Positions 10,113-18,972 of a stretch of DNA of 64,000 nucleotides are shown one piece after another. The position numbers and the translations under genes are program-made. Positions within the stretch are counted from its first letter, which is position 1. Every line of letters begins with the position of its first letter. The DNA comes from Snodgrassella alvi_G (GTDB lineage: Bacteria > Pseudomonadota > Gammaproteobacteria > Burkholderiales > Neisseriaceae). The notes under the pieces were generated by a model that was given only the letters and a program-made list of their open reading frames with translations, was not told where the DNA came from and did no database searches. The stretch lies in assembly GCA_946478525.1 (NCBI GenBank), contig CAMLCH010000008.1, positions 5,888-69,887 of the forward strand. Direction: 5' to 3'.

Positions 10113-10141
10113 TTGGGCAATGTCGCGATTATCAGTATAAT
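10113..10141 (+). promoter_or_regulatory. Sigma-70-type promoter of the SRP RNA gene
   Basis: A -35 element TTGGGC (10113-10118) and a perfect -10 element TATAAT (10136-10141) are separated by exactly 17 bases. The predicted start of transcription, about 10148-10150, coincides with the 5' end of the folded 4.5S RNA. Confidence 0.8.
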
Positions 10142-10149
10142 GCGCTTCT

Positions 10150-10250
10150 GTGGCGGGTCTCCCCGCATGGTTATTTAGGACAACGGGTCAGGTGCGGAAG
10201 CAAGCAGCCCATCTTAAAGCGACCAGTGCCGGGGGTTTGGCTCGTCACCC
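10150..10250 (+). ncRNA. ffs: Signal recognition particle 4.5S RNA
   Basis: This is the RNA scaffold of the signal recognition particle, which binds Ffh and targets membrane proteins during translation. The conserved apical core GGTCAGGTGCGGAAGCAAGC, with the GGAA tetraloop region and the following AGCAGCC, is present at about 10186-10208. The outer helix is visible: TGGCGGGT (10151-10158) pairs with GCTCGTCA (10240-10247), with CTCCCC against GGGGG further in. Length is about 100 nucleotides, right for the small bacterial form. The exact ends are estimated from pairing and the promoter. An open frame covers this RNA but is not a gene. Confidence 0.92.
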
Positions 10251-10812
10251 TCCTCTCATTATCCTCAATAGTTTTATTTCCCTTAAGTACAACTCGTCTT
10301 TTCATTATTTGTAGCTGATTTTTCAGCAATTACGTCTCTATATTTTCTTTTTCTCTTAGTAAAAAGAATGGCAAAATTTTTTAATACCAAAATTTAACAC
10401 TTCTTAGAAAAAGTAATACTTTCATGCGTACATGAAGTTATATGCACTATTCAACATTCAAACATTATTTTCACTCAAGTGACATGCTTTTTTGCTAAAC
10501 TTAAGCACATTCTATTAAAAGCATTGAAATTGATGTGGCCAACAATAGAGCTGATTTTGATTTTAATTTTGTTGGTTAAATAACTTGTTATACTGGTAAA
10601 TCTTCAAAAAAATAGCAAGAACAGTAATTAGTTAGATGATTTTGAAAAGATGTAACAGATCTAGTTAATAAGATATTATCGTGACCAAGTTATCGAAATT
10701 AAATATCAAATTATATGATAATGTCATAAATAAACGGATTTTGTAACCATAAAAATAATTCATAATACTATTAAAGTAGATAAAAGTATTATAAAAAACA
10801 GGGAAAAGCAAA
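10251..10812. other. AT-rich intergenic region
   Basis: 560 bases downstream of the SRP RNA with no recognisable gene. A T-rich stretch just after the RNA may end its transcription, but no strong stem was found. Confidence 0.4.
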
Positions 10813-11364
10813 ATGAAGCTGATAAAACTATTATGGCTGATATTATCATTCTTTCCTCAGCTAATCATAGCTCAGGAAGTATTTATCGATTCTTATGGTA
10901 AGGAACATATATATTTAGGAACTACTTATAACCAAGAAGAAACTTTTCTTAATACTGGTAACGGATCCATAGAATGGATAAATATTTCCACTAAGCAAAA
11001 AATGACGCAAGTAGATATGCTTTCACCATCTGATTTCTGGAATAAACTAACTCAAAATTCAATCAGGTTTTATGCATATGCAAGAAAGGGTTACGAACCA
11101 TTCTGGGAAGCCGAAATTGATCAAAATCAATTGCAATTTTCAGAAAAGGAAGGGTCAACAAATATTGTCATTGATCTGAAAAACTCTTCTTTAACACACA
11201 ACTTTGTGGCCTTTTTTCATTCTCATGATAATATTTATGGCTTCATCCGGAGAGTGAATAAAAAAGCGTCTTGTGAGATAAGTGCGAAGCAACCGACTTC
11301 AATTTATGAAATTTATATTGACTATCAGGGAAAAATTTTTGAAGGGTGTGCCTATCTGGCCTAA
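10813..11364 (+). CDS. Secreted protein of unknown function, META/COG3650-like tail
   Basis: A 183-residue protein with a clear N-terminal signal peptide (positively charged MKLIK, hydrophobic core, cleavage near IIA-QE), so it should reach the periplasm. The middle holds ARKGYEPFWEAEI and the end EIYIDYQGKIFEGCAYLA. This pairing of a (G)xEPFW motif with a C-terminal yxGxxyxGCa motif is typical of small periplasmic or lipoprotein domains annotated near META/COG3650 proteins. There are two cysteines after the signal, at about 155 and 179, which could form a disulfide. A GGGAAAAG ribosome site precedes the ATG. It stands alone between ffs and the tRNAs. The family link is tentative and the function unknown. 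Confidence 0.6.
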   Translation: MKLIKLLWLILSFFPQLIIAQEVFIDSYGKEHIYLGTTYNQEETFLNTGNGSIEWINISTKQKMTQVDMLSPSDFWNKLTQNSIRFYAYARKGYEPFWEAEIDQNQLQFSEKEGSTNIVIDLKNSSLTHNFVAFFHSHDNIYGFIRRVNKKASCEISAKQPTSIYEIYIDYQGKIFEGCAYLA

Positions 11365-11650
11365 TAATAACAAATCAATAAAATTAAAATAAATTGCAAA
11401 TAGGTGCAGATTACAACCCAATCCTAAGAATAACCATATAGACTATTATCATATTGATACAATATGAATACGTAATTCTGAAGAGTAAATTTTTGCTCAA
11501 AAAATACTAATAAGGTGTATTTTCAGAATTTCACAATATTCTTATGTTGATTTTTTCAATCGTTAGCAAAAAAGATGGATTATTATCGTTTTAGCTATAC
11601 GGCAATTCTCCATACGCAGAAGATTAATATTAACAACAACGATACAGATA

Positions 11651-11678
11651 AAAAACCAGCTATTACAAGCTGGTTTTT
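11651..11678 (-). terminator. Rho-independent terminator of the tRNA-Arg/tRNA-Glu unit
   Basis: An 11-bp perfect stem AAAAACCAGCT / AGCTGGTTTTT with a six-base loop lies just past the 3' end of tRNA-Glu on the minus strand and ends in a T-run. Confidence 0.85.
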
Positions 11679-11684
11679 AAATAT

Positions 11685-11759
11685 TGGCACGCCCAAGGGG
11701 AATCGAACCCCTGTTACCGCCGTGAAAGGGCGATGTCCTAACCGCTAGACGATGGGCGC
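11685..11759 (-). tRNA. tRNA-Glu (UUC)
   Basis: A 75-nucleotide tRNA with CCA encoded. The acceptor arms GCGCCCA and TGGGCGT pair, the discriminator is G, and the T arm contains GGTTCGATTCC. The anticodon TTC sits in the loop between CGCC and GGCG (complement of 11724-11726). It lies directly downstream of tRNA-Arg and upstream of a strong terminator. Confidence 0.97.
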
Positions 11760-11769
11760 CTTAACTTGA

Positions 11770-11846
11770 TGGTGCACCCGGAGCGATTCGAACGCCCGAC
11801 CCTCTGGTTCGTAGCCAGATACTCTATCCAACTGAGCTACGGGTGC
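11770..11846 (-). tRNA. tRNA-Arg (ACG)
   Basis: A 77-nucleotide tRNA with CCA encoded. The acceptor GCACCCG pairs with CGGGTGC, the D arm is GCTCAGTTGGATAGAGT, and the anticodon loop GGCTACGAACC carries ACG. Its first anticodon base would be edited to inosine by TadA. It is co-transcribed with tRNA-Glu. Confidence 0.97.
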
Positions 11847-11859
11847 GTGAAAGATGTGT

Positions 11860-11888
11860 AGTATAGAAAACTATATTCTAACTGTCAA
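11860..11888 (-). promoter_or_regulatory. Sigma-70-type promoter of the tRNA-Arg/tRNA-Glu unit
   Basis: On the minus strand a consensus -35 TTGACA (complement of 11883-11888) and -10 TATACT (complement of 11860-11865) are 17 bases apart. They lie 14 bases before tRNA-Arg. Confidence 0.85.
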
Positions 11889-12072
11889 TATTAGTCGTTG
11901 CTAAAATGACTATTTAAAAGCAATTAGCTGTTTTAACGGCAAATAATTTCGGTCTGAAGCAGTAAGATCACCATAAAATGGTTGTCGGTAATATGTTTAT
12001 CATTGCAAGTATCTATACAAATAAGTATTTTGCTATAAAATTCACTCTCTTTTTGCATTTATTGTTTGCATA

Positions 12073-13497
12073 ATGAGCATTATTGATGAAAATGACACCG
12101 TGGCACTTGCTGAGCTAGCAACAGTTTTATTTACGCTGCCGTTGCCTGTAGCAATCATTGATCTGGAAACTACCGGCGGTCATTTTGAGCTGGATCGTAT
12201 TACTGAAATTGCTATTTTACGTTTTCATGAGGGCAAAATTAGCCGTCATCAATGGTTAGTAAATCCACAACAGCCCATCAGCGAATTTATTACCCAACTT
12301 ACTGGTATCACTAATGCAATGGTACAGAATGCACCGGCTTTTGCGGAAATTGCGACAGAGCTGTTACCTCTGTTACGCGGTCATCTACTCATAGCTCACA
12401 ATAGTCGATTTGATTATACTTTTCTGCGCAATGCCTTTGCGCGCGTTAAGCTTAATTTTGCTGCATTAACTCTGGATACAGTACCTTTTTCACGCAAATT
12501 ATATCCACAATTTTTTAAACATAATTTAGATGTGATTATTGAACGTTTCGGCATTACGATGGACAGCAGCGATCGTCATCGTGCTATGGGCGATGTTATT
12601 GCTTTAGCAAAATTTCTTCAATGTAGTCTGCGTGAAACAAGCAATGATTCTTGGTTACAGCAATGGCATCAGTTGATTCGACCAGGGTATTTACCCGAGT
12701 GGCTTAGTCCCGGCCTACATCAGCAAATATATGCTTTGCCTGATGATCCCGGAGTCATGATTTGGCATTTTTCCAAGCTGAACAAGAATATCGTACAGGT
12801 TAAGGAACGAGCTTTTACTGATACCATCGCTCAGTTGCAACATAAACAAGCACAGAAAAATTGGCGTCAGGCTACTGCTTTTCAATTTATTCCCGCCATT
12901 AGTTTATCGCATGCCTTTCTATTACAGGGTCGTTATCTACAACAAAATCCAGATGCAAGCAATTACGTCGATGAATCATATTCAGCATCAAACTGGTATA
13001 CCGTTGCTTTCATGCCAGATCAGCGTGGACAACTTCAGGCGCGAGTGGTCAAATTAAAACCGCAAATTTTATCACAGGCTCCGTATGGTTTATTTTTGCG
13101 CCCACGTGCAGCGAAACGTGCAGTAGCAGCGTGGGCACGCCAATATGATTTATGTCCTGCCAATTTGGATATTTTGCCGCAAAGCATTAGCCACAATGAT
13201 CCTTGCCCAAAGCAAGCTGCACATCTATGTAATGGCCATTGCCGCCTAGATAAAGAAATGAATACACAGAACCAACGAATTTTGCATTATGCGCCACGTC
13301 TTCCCGTATGTGAATGGGGCAAATGGCACCATTTGCGCATTACTGAATCTAACTGCATTACCGCTGATTCGGTGCAGATTGAACTACAAGCTGGCTGTAT
13401 TCGTCTGGATCAACAACACTGGTATTTTCATCCCTTGCTACCAAAGTTAATTAAACAAAGATTAAAGCAATCTCAGGGGATTGAATTTTTAAGTTAA
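12073..13497 (+). CDS. DnaQ-family 3'-5' exonuclease fused to a UvrC/Cho-like region
   Basis: A 474-residue fusion. Residues ~25-190 are a DEDDh exonuclease like the epsilon subunit of DNA polymerase III: IDLETTG (D30, E32), LLIAHNSRFDYTFL, and HRAMGDVIALAKFL with the last His and Asp. Residues ~220-300 align with the GIY-YIG nuclease of UvrC/Cho (LPDDPGVMIWHF), but GIY reads GVM-I and YIG is replaced by IVQVKE, so the second nuclease looks degenerate. A cysteine cluster (CPKQAAHLCNGHC, about 375-390) recalls the region following GIY-YIG in Cho-like proteins. Such fusions occur in beta-proteobacteria as polymerase III epsilon-like or exonuclease proteins. The role is probably DNA repair; catalysis would rest on the DEDDh domain. 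Confidence 0.8.
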   Translation: MSIIDENDTVALAELATVLFTLPLPVAIIDLETTGGHFELDRITEIAILRFHEGKISRHQWLVNPQQPISEFITQLTGITNAMVQNAPAFAEIATELLPLLRGHLLIAHNSRFDYTFLRNAFARVKLNFAALTLDTVPFSRKLYPQFFKHNLDVIIERFGITMDSSDRHRAMGDVIALAKFLQCSLRETSNDSWLQQWHQLIRPGYLPEWLSPGLHQQIYALPDDPGVMIWHFSKLNKNIVQVKERAFTDTIAQLQHKQAQKNWRQATAFQFIPAISLSHAFLLQGRYLQQNPDASNYVDESYSASNWYTVAFMPDQRGQLQARVVKLKPQILSQAPYGLFLRPRAAKRAVAAWARQYDLCPANLDILPQSISHNDPCPKQAAHLCNGHCRLDKEMNTQNQRILHYAPRLPVCEWGKWHHLRITESNCITADSVQIELQAGCIRLDQQHWYFHPLLPKLIKQRLKQSQGIEFLS

Positions 13498-13507
13498 TCC
13501 AATAAAC

Positions 13508-13546
13508 ACACAGGCTGCAATCATGTAAATATTGCAGCCTGTGTTT
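13508..13546. terminator. Bidirectional hairpin terminator
   Basis: A 14-bp stem ACACAGGCTGCAAT / ATTGCAGCCTGTGT with a nine-base loop, placed between two convergent genes. A/T-rich flanks on both sides suit termination in either direction. Confidence 0.75.
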
Positions 13547-13569
13547 AAGCAAAAATGATTAAATTCTGA

Positions 13570-14121
13570 TCATTTATTTTCTGATTGATGATTAGCTTTA
13601 CTAGAAAATGGGCCATGTCGTCCACCAGATTTGAATTTGTTTAAATGTTCGTTACGATTACCGGCATTAGGCCCAATACGATCCGGCACCTGATCTGGTA
13701 GTCCATTAATAGGAACAACTTCTGCCGCAATAACATCTGTATAAGTAGGTATGTCCGTTACATCTGACTGATTCTCACCAATATCCGTTTCTGTCAAAAA
13801 TGCCATAGTTACACTTTTATCGGCGCGCTGACTAAGCTGTTCCTGCATAGTACTGTGCTCCATTAACTGGCGCGCATCTGCACTTAATTGCTGCAATACT
13901 TTTTGATAACTGCGATTCATTTCATCCACTGCACTGGCAGTATCAATAAAATGCTGGTCTACCTGTTGACGATATTGGTCAAAGCTGGCTTTGACAGCTT
14001 CATATTGCTGGCGTTTTTTTTCATTCTGATTACTTCGCATAATTAACCACATTAGCCCTAATCCGGCTACAAATCCTATAATCAACGCAATTGACACATA
14101 TAACCAAAGCTGATTATTCAT
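13570..14121 (-). CDS. zapG: YhcB/ZapG-like (DUF1043) membrane-anchored protein
   Basis: A 183-residue protein with a single N-terminal membrane span (residues ~5-28, VSIALIIGFVAGLGLMWLIM). A charged coiled-coil follows (about 30-100: NEKKRQQYEAVKASFDQYRQQVDQHF), then a polar, low-complexity tail. This is the DUF1043 plan of E. coli YhcB/ZapG, an inner-membrane protein linked to cell envelope growth and division. The conserved parts are the membrane span and coil; the tail is lineage-specific. It follows pgpA with a gap of about 130 bases and may form its own unit. Confidence 0.8.
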   Translation of the reverse strand: MNNQLWLYVSIALIIGFVAGLGLMWLIMRSNQNEKKRQQYEAVKASFDQYRQQVDQHFIDTASAVDEMNRSYQKVLQQLSADARQLMEHSTMQEQLSQRADKSVTMAFLTETDIGENQSDVTDIPTYTDVIAAEVVPINGLPDQVPDRIGPNAGNRNEHLNKFKSGGRHGPFSSKANHQSENK

Positions 14122-14255
14122 ACATTTTCCTTTTCAATTCCGTCTTACCAATATTCTGACCAGTATTGTTTAGCGATGCTCCACTACATCATAACATATA
14201 CTGATGTTGTCAAATACTCCGGCTATCCGCTACAGATCAAAATGACCGTCAATGA

Positions 14256-14777
14256 TCAGTTGAAAAAATACACTGCAGATAATAAAACCATCAGACTAAA
14301 TAATGCTGCAATAAGATCATCCAGCATAATACCCAATCCACCATGAATACGTGCATCAAACCAGCGAATCGGCCAAGGTTTCAACGCATCAAAAAAACGA
14401 AATATTGCAAAAGCAACTACCCACCACACAAAATCACATGGGATACAGAATAAAATCAGCATCATGGCTGCGATTTCATCCCAAACAATTCCACCATAGT
14501 CCTGTCGTTGTAATCGTTTTTCTGTCAGATCACAAATGGGAATTCCTACCAGAAAAAGGATCACACCAAACCAAATATTCAACCATAAATGGAACCCAAG
14601 TTGTAGCCACAAAGCAGCCAAAGGTAATGCAGGTAGCGTACCAAACGTACCCGGTGCTTTCGGTGCTAATCCAGTACCGAAGCCAAAACCCAGCCAACAA
14701 ATAGGGTGCTTACAGAGCCAACGCCATGTTGGTGTAATAGGAGAAATGGTTGATTCAGAATTAGCCAAAATGATCAA
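14256..14777 (-). CDS. pgpA: Phosphatidylglycerophosphatase A
   Basis: A 173-residue membrane enzyme that dephosphorylates phosphatidylglycerol phosphate to phosphatidylglycerol. It has the PgpA hallmarks GFGTGLAPKAPGTFGTLPALPL and IVWDEIAAMM, then FRFFDALKPWPIRWFD and GGLGIMLDDLIAA near the C-terminus, with several hydrophobic spans between them. The start shown is a TTG at 14777 that overlaps the end of thiL by 17 bases; a second TTG three codons in is equally possible, and no ATG is available. The thiL-pgpA order is common in proteobacteria. Confidence 0.92.
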   Translation of the reverse strand: MIILANSESTISPITPTWRWLCKHPICWLGFGFGTGLAPKAPGTFGTLPALPLAALWLQLGFHLWLNIWFGVILFLVGIPICDLTEKRLQRQDYGGIVWDEIAAMMLILFCIPCDFVWWVVAFAIFRFFDALKPWPIRWFDARIHGGLGIMLDDLIAALFSLMVLLSAVYFFN

Positions 14778-15726
14778 ATCCTCGTTGACGTAGTTGTATT
14801 ACATTACCTTTATGATCATATAAGTGTAATTGATCAGTTGTAGTAATAACCCCTATTCGAGTTACCTCTACAGATACTTTTTGCGCTGCTGCTAAAATTA
14901 CCTTACGTTGAGTAGGTGCAGCAGTGAATACCAGTTCATAATCATCTCCACCGGCTAACATCCATTGCCTAAGCTGTGATAACGTTACAGTAGATTGCTG
15001 TTTTAGGACAGATAGGGTTGGAATCAAGTCAACATTAATTTCTGCGCCAACAGCGCTAGCGTTCAGAATATGGCCTATATCTTGTGCTAGTCCATCTGAT
15101 ATATCCTGCGCTGCATGTGCTAATGGTAATAACTTCTGCCCCAATGCCACGCGCGGATCTGGACGTAGCCTTTTGCTTTCACACAGAGCAAATACTGGTT
15201 CGGACAAAACAACCTTTCCCCAGTGTACATCTAAAGCAGCCGCAGCCAAACCAAGTTGACCAGTTACCCAGATATCATCTCCAACTTTGGCAGCATCGCG
15301 CCGTAACGCTTTTCCGCAAGGTGTTTCACCAATTATAGTGACATTAAAAACCCAATTGCCCTTAGTCGTATCACCACCTATCAGATTCACACCAAAACGC
15401 ACAGCAAGAGTAAACAAAGCATCACAAAATGCGCTTAACCAATCTTTATTTAGTTCAGGCAATGCCACACTGAGTAAAACCCAACGTGGTGTGGCACCCA
15501 TAGCAGCCATATCTGATAAATTAACAGCCAATACCTTATGAGCCAAATCTGCCGGTGCTACGTCAGGAAAAAAATGTGTTCCTCCTACCAGCATATCGGC
15601 ACTGAAATGCAGATCATAGCCACTACGTGGTCTTATGATAGCCGCATCATCACCGATACCCAAAATAAGTTGCTTATCTTGCTGCTGACGATGCAAATAT
15701 TGACGAATAAAATCAAATTCATTCAC
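14761..15726 (-). CDS. thiL: Thiamine-monophosphate kinase
   Basis: ThiL phosphorylates thiamine monophosphate to the active diphosphate. Motifs: ILGIGDDAAIIRP near the N-terminus, DMLVGGTHF, KVLAVNLSDMAAMGATPRW, NLIGGDTTKG, AHAAQDISDGLAQDIGHI and MLAGGDDYELVFT. A GTG at 15726 (protein begins VNEFDFIRQYL) is preferred because it gives about 321 residues, the family's usual length. An ATG at 15837 would add 37 residues that do not look like ThiL. No strong ribosome site was seen at either. It overlaps pgpA and is probably co-transcribed with it. Confidence 0.93.
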   Translation of the reverse strand: MNEFDFIRQYLHRQQQDKQLILGIGDDAAIIRPRSGYDLHFSADMLVGGTHFFPDVAPADLAHKVLAVNLSDMAAMGATPRWVLLSVALPELNKDWLSAFCDALFTLAVRFGVNLIGGDTTKGNWVFNVTIIGETPCGKALRRDAAKVGDDIWVTGQLGLAAAALDVHWGKVVLSEPVFALCESKRLRPDPRVALGQKLLPLAHAAQDISDGLAQDIGHILNASAVGAEINVDLIPTLSVLKQQSTVTLSQLRQWMLAGGDDYELVFTAAPTQRKVILAAAQKVSVEVTRIGVITTTDQLHLYDHKGNVIQLRQRGFDHFG

Positions 15727-15930
15727 GATGGACAGGGTATTAAAATACAAATCGAATTTTAATTTTAAAATGTTTCGTTGAATCTTTCCAGAACAGTCTA
15801 TAACTCTGTCTAAATAGATTGATGTCGTTTTATCCAAACAATAATATCGCTTATATTCAAAATAAATTTTTTAATAATTGAAAAAGTCATACAATCAATT
15901 ATTCAATCTAAATTTACAAAATTAATACTT

Positions 15931-17352
15931 ATGAATAAAACATTAAAAAACGATTTAACTGCTATCCATGAGCTTTTAGAAAATACTTTTCATCAATCTA
16001 TCGACTTCCTAAACAACCTCGACAGTATGCCAACATGTTGCCAATTATCTCAGCAACAGCAAAATAATTTGCCGCAATTGAATTTACCTGAGCAAGGTGA
16101 AGGCGGATTAGCAGCTTTAAATCAATTTAATACTCAGTTTAAAGAGTTTATTGTTGCTTCTGGTGGTCCCAGATATTGGGGGTATATAACTGGAGGCAGT
16201 ACACCGGCTGCAATAATGGGCGATATTCTGGCCACTATTTACGATCAGAATACTCAGGCTATCAGTGGTGAGTGCGATGTGTCTGCACGCATTGAAACTC
16301 AGACAACTGATTTATTACTGGATTTATTCCATCTACCAAGGGAATTTACCGGCGGATTTGTCACCGGTACGACCATGGCAAATTTTTCTGCGCTGGCGGT
16401 GGCCAGACAATGGTTTGGTACTCAGCTTAAGCAGGATATTGCTGCTGATGGTTTAATGAATCTATCACTGCCGGCTATCTCGGCTACCCCTCATTCATCA
16501 GTATTAAAATCATTGGCTATGCTTGGTTTAGGAAGAAATAACTTAATTACCATTCCTACTCTTTCAAATCAGCGTGAAGCCATTAATGTAGCCGAATTAA
16601 AACTGTTTATTGAAGATCATTTCAAGCATCAACCATTTATTCTGGTTTTAAATGCGGGCACAGCCAATACAGCTGATTTTGATGATATTGCGGAAATTAT
16701 GGAGTTGAAGAATAGCTATAACTGTTGGATACATATTGATGCCGCCTTTGGAGCATTTGCCGCCTGCTCTTCACACTATCCGCATTTACTCAATGGTTGG
16801 GAAATGGCTGACAGCATTGCCATAGATTGCCATAAATGGCTAAACGTACCTTATGAAAATGCCTGCTTTTTTATACGAAAAGAGCATTTCAGTTTACAGT
16901 TTAACCAGTTTAAAAACAGCAGTGCTCCTTATCTGGAAAATCAACTGGAAAATTTTAATTTCATGAATATGTTGCCGGAAAATTCCAGAAGACTAAAAGC
17001 GTTACCAGTATTGTTCAGCCTGTTAGCTTATGGCAAAGAAGGCTATCGGTATATTGTGGATAACTCTATTGAGCTGGCTCAAGAATTTGGTAACTATATA
17101 CGTAAAAGCAGCTATTTTGAATTATTGGCTGAAGTACGTTTAAATATTGTCTGCTTTAAAGTTACTGCTGCATGCGATACCGCTGAATTTCTGCAAAAAT
17201 TAAATAAAACCGGTCTTGTATTTATGACACCAACGACTTTTAATCATGAAAAAGGTATACGTGCAGCATTTGTAAACTGGCGAACTACTATTGAAGATAT
17301 TAAATTAGTGTGTTCATTAATTGAAAACATGATCAAGAGTAAAGAATCTTAA
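15931..17352 (+). CDS. PLP-dependent group II amino-acid decarboxylase-like protein
   Basis: A 473-residue fold-type I PLP enzyme of the group II decarboxylase family (relatives of glutamate, aromatic amino-acid and diaminobutyrate decarboxylases). The N-terminal motif ASGGPRYWGYITGGSTPAA matches the substrate-cap region. FVTGTTMANFSALAVAR binds the phosphate of PLP, LNAGTANTADFDDI and HIDAAFGAFAACS hold the ring-binding Asp, and AIDCHKWLNVPYENACFF carries the Schiff-base lysine (Lys302). Substrate cannot be read from sequence. It precedes an ATP-grasp ligase and an acyltransferase on the same strand, though about 400 bases and a hairpin separate them. A role in making an amine for that pair is inference. 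Confidence 0.8.
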   Translation: MNKTLKNDLTAIHELLENTFHQSIDFLNNLDSMPTCCQLSQQQQNNLPQLNLPEQGEGGLAALNQFNTQFKEFIVASGGPRYWGYITGGSTPAAIMGDILATIYDQNTQAISGECDVSARIETQTTDLLLDLFHLPREFTGGFVTGTTMANFSALAVARQWFGTQLKQDIAADGLMNLSLPAISATPHSSVLKSLAMLGLGRNNLITIPTLSNQREAINVAELKLFIEDHFKHQPFILVLNAGTANTADFDDIAEIMELKNSYNCWIHIDAAFGAFAACSSHYPHLLNGWEMADSIAIDCHKWLNVPYENACFFIRKEHFSLQFNQFKNSSAPYLENQLENFNFMNMLPENSRRLKALPVLFSLLAYGKEGYRYIVDNSIELAQEFGNYIRKSSYFELLAEVRLNIVCFKVTAACDTAEFLQKLNKTGLVFMTPTTFNHEKGIRAAFVNWRTTIEDIKLVCSLIENMIKSKES

Positions 17353-17355
17353 GAA

Positions 17356-17392
17356 GTATGATATTAATCATACTTATTGATTAATATCATAC
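17356..17392 (+). terminator. 15-bp perfect hairpin after the decarboxylase gene
   Basis: GTATGATATTAATCA (17356-17370) and its exact reverse complement (17378-17392) flank a seven-base loop, just after the decarboxylase stop. It probably ends that transcript although no long T-run follows. The remaining ~365 bases up to 17758 are AT-rich with no gene recognised; they must hold the promoter for the ATP-grasp gene. Confidence 0.55.
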
Positions 17393-17758
17393 ATAATTTA
17401 TCATTTAATCTATATAGATAGTCTTTATCCTTTTTATATTTTATAAATAGTTACTCTGATTAAATGATTATATTATTGTTCTCTAATAATTTTTTTGTAC
17501 TAGTCATTTATCAGTTTTTAGGAACATCATGACCTAATTGTTTAAAATAACTATTTGCTGTATATAAATTTTCTAAGGAATAACAGGTTTTTCTCCTTTC
17601 TAAATATCTATATAGCAATTAGTTAAAAAACTCAAGATTTGAATTCATATTTCATTTTACAGAATTAGATTAATAGTTACAGTTGTTCGTAATAAATATA
17701 AAATTGTAATAATTTTTATATTTATTATTCAATTAATTCTATTTAACTATAAGTAAAT

Positions 17759-18958
17759 ATGCCTAACATACTTATATTAGGAGCCAGATCACCAGCCAGC
17801 CTGACATGGGCTCGATTGCTGGCTAAGGCAGGTTATCGGGTGCATATGGCTGATAGCATGAGTTATGCGTTAAGCCGTTACAGCAGATATATAGTGAGTT
17901 ATACCCGTCTTCCTCTACCTAAATCTCAAACCGGTTTGTGGCTGGAGCAGCTTATAAAATTACTGACACAAGAAAAAATTCATACAATTATTCCAAATTG
18001 TGAAGAGGTATTTTATCTGGCTTCAGCCAATGACCTCATTCAACAGATTCATCCTTGCCAACTATTTACCAGTTCTATTTCACTACTAACGCAATTACAT
18101 CATAAAGGCTTTTTTGCTCAACTAACACAAAATTGGCCTGTTTCTAGTCCAGATACCCTTTTACTAACTAATCAGGCAGAGTTTACCTTATTTAAACAAC
18201 AACAATTTTCCGCCGATAAACAATGGGTTTTTAAGCCAGCATTTTCACGTTTTGCTACCCAGACACTAATTTGTCCGCATACTATCAACTACCATCAGCT
18301 TCAGGCATCATCACAACAACCCTGGATTGCACAGAGATATATATCAGGAAAAGAATACTGCAGTTACAGTATTATCAGACATGGTAAAGTGATTGCTCAT
18401 AGCTGTTATCATCCAAAATACCGGGTTGGTAAAGGTGCAGGAATATATTTCAATCCAGCACAGCACCTTGAAATACGAGAATTTGTTGAATACTTCGCTG
18501 CGCAAACCCATTATCATGGTCAAGTGGGATTTGATTTTATTCAAGACGCGTCAGGCAAAATATTTGTACTGGAATGCAATCCCCGCGCCACAAGTGGTAT
18601 TCACTTCATGACTGCCCTGCCACAGACATCACAAACTTCTATTGTCCAAACGATTTTAAAGCCGGACATGAATTCATCTGTCACTTTAGATGAAATGAAC
18701 TTTAATTCTCCCCAAATGCATAGTTTATCTATGCTATTAACACCCCAGCAATGGCGATTCTGGAAAAACCCAACTTTCTGGCATGACTATAATGAGGCTC
18801 AGGATATTGTATGGGAAAAAGGCGATACCCTGCCCTATTGGGCGCAGATTATGACTACAACAGAATTACTTTTGCGGGCTATACAACTGCATATCACTCC
18901 ATTAGCGGCTACAACCGCAGATATTGAGTGGGATGGTTTGCCCATCGTCTTCAATTAA
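17759..18958 (+). CDS. ATP-grasp domain ligase of unknown substrate
   Basis: A 399-residue protein starting with a Rossmann-like pre-ATP-grasp domain (NILILGARSPASLTWARLL). An ATP-grasp fold follows: KPAFSRFATQTLI has the ATP-binding lysine, WIAQRYISGKEYCSYSII the adenine-contact strand, and FVLECNPRATSGIHFM the metal-binding Glu-x-Asn-Pro-Arg. ATP-grasp enzymes join a carboxylate, activated as acyl phosphate, to an amine or similar nucleophile. The overall plan resembles carbamoyl-phosphate-synthase-like orphan ATP-grasp proteins rather than a housekeeping ligase. The next gene, an acyltransferase-like protein, starts 14 bases after the stop, so the two are an operon. The start has no obvious ribosome site. 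Confidence 0.75.
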   Translation: MPNILILGARSPASLTWARLLAKAGYRVHMADSMSYALSRYSRYIVSYTRLPLPKSQTGLWLEQLIKLLTQEKIHTIIPNCEEVFYLASANDLIQQIHPCQLFTSSISLLTQLHHKGFFAQLTQNWPVSSPDTLLLTNQAEFTLFKQQQFSADKQWVFKPAFSRFATQTLICPHTINYHQLQASSQQPWIAQRYISGKEYCSYSIIRHGKVIAHSCYHPKYRVGKGAGIYFNPAQHLEIREFVEYFAAQTHYHGQVGFDFIQDASGKIFVLECNPRATSGIHFMTALPQTSQTSIVQTILKPDMNSSVTLDEMNFNSPQMHSLSMLLTPQQWRFWKNPTFWHDYNEAQDIVWEKGDTLPYWAQIMTTTELLLRAIQLHITPLAATTADIEWDGLPIVFN

Positions 18959-18972
18959 TTTTTTATTTTATT

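Noticed and set aside
10058..10318. Open frame of 86 codons
   Set aside because: It covers the SRP 4.5S RNA and its promoter; the RNA core, pairing and promoter explain the sequence, and the peptide has no family features.
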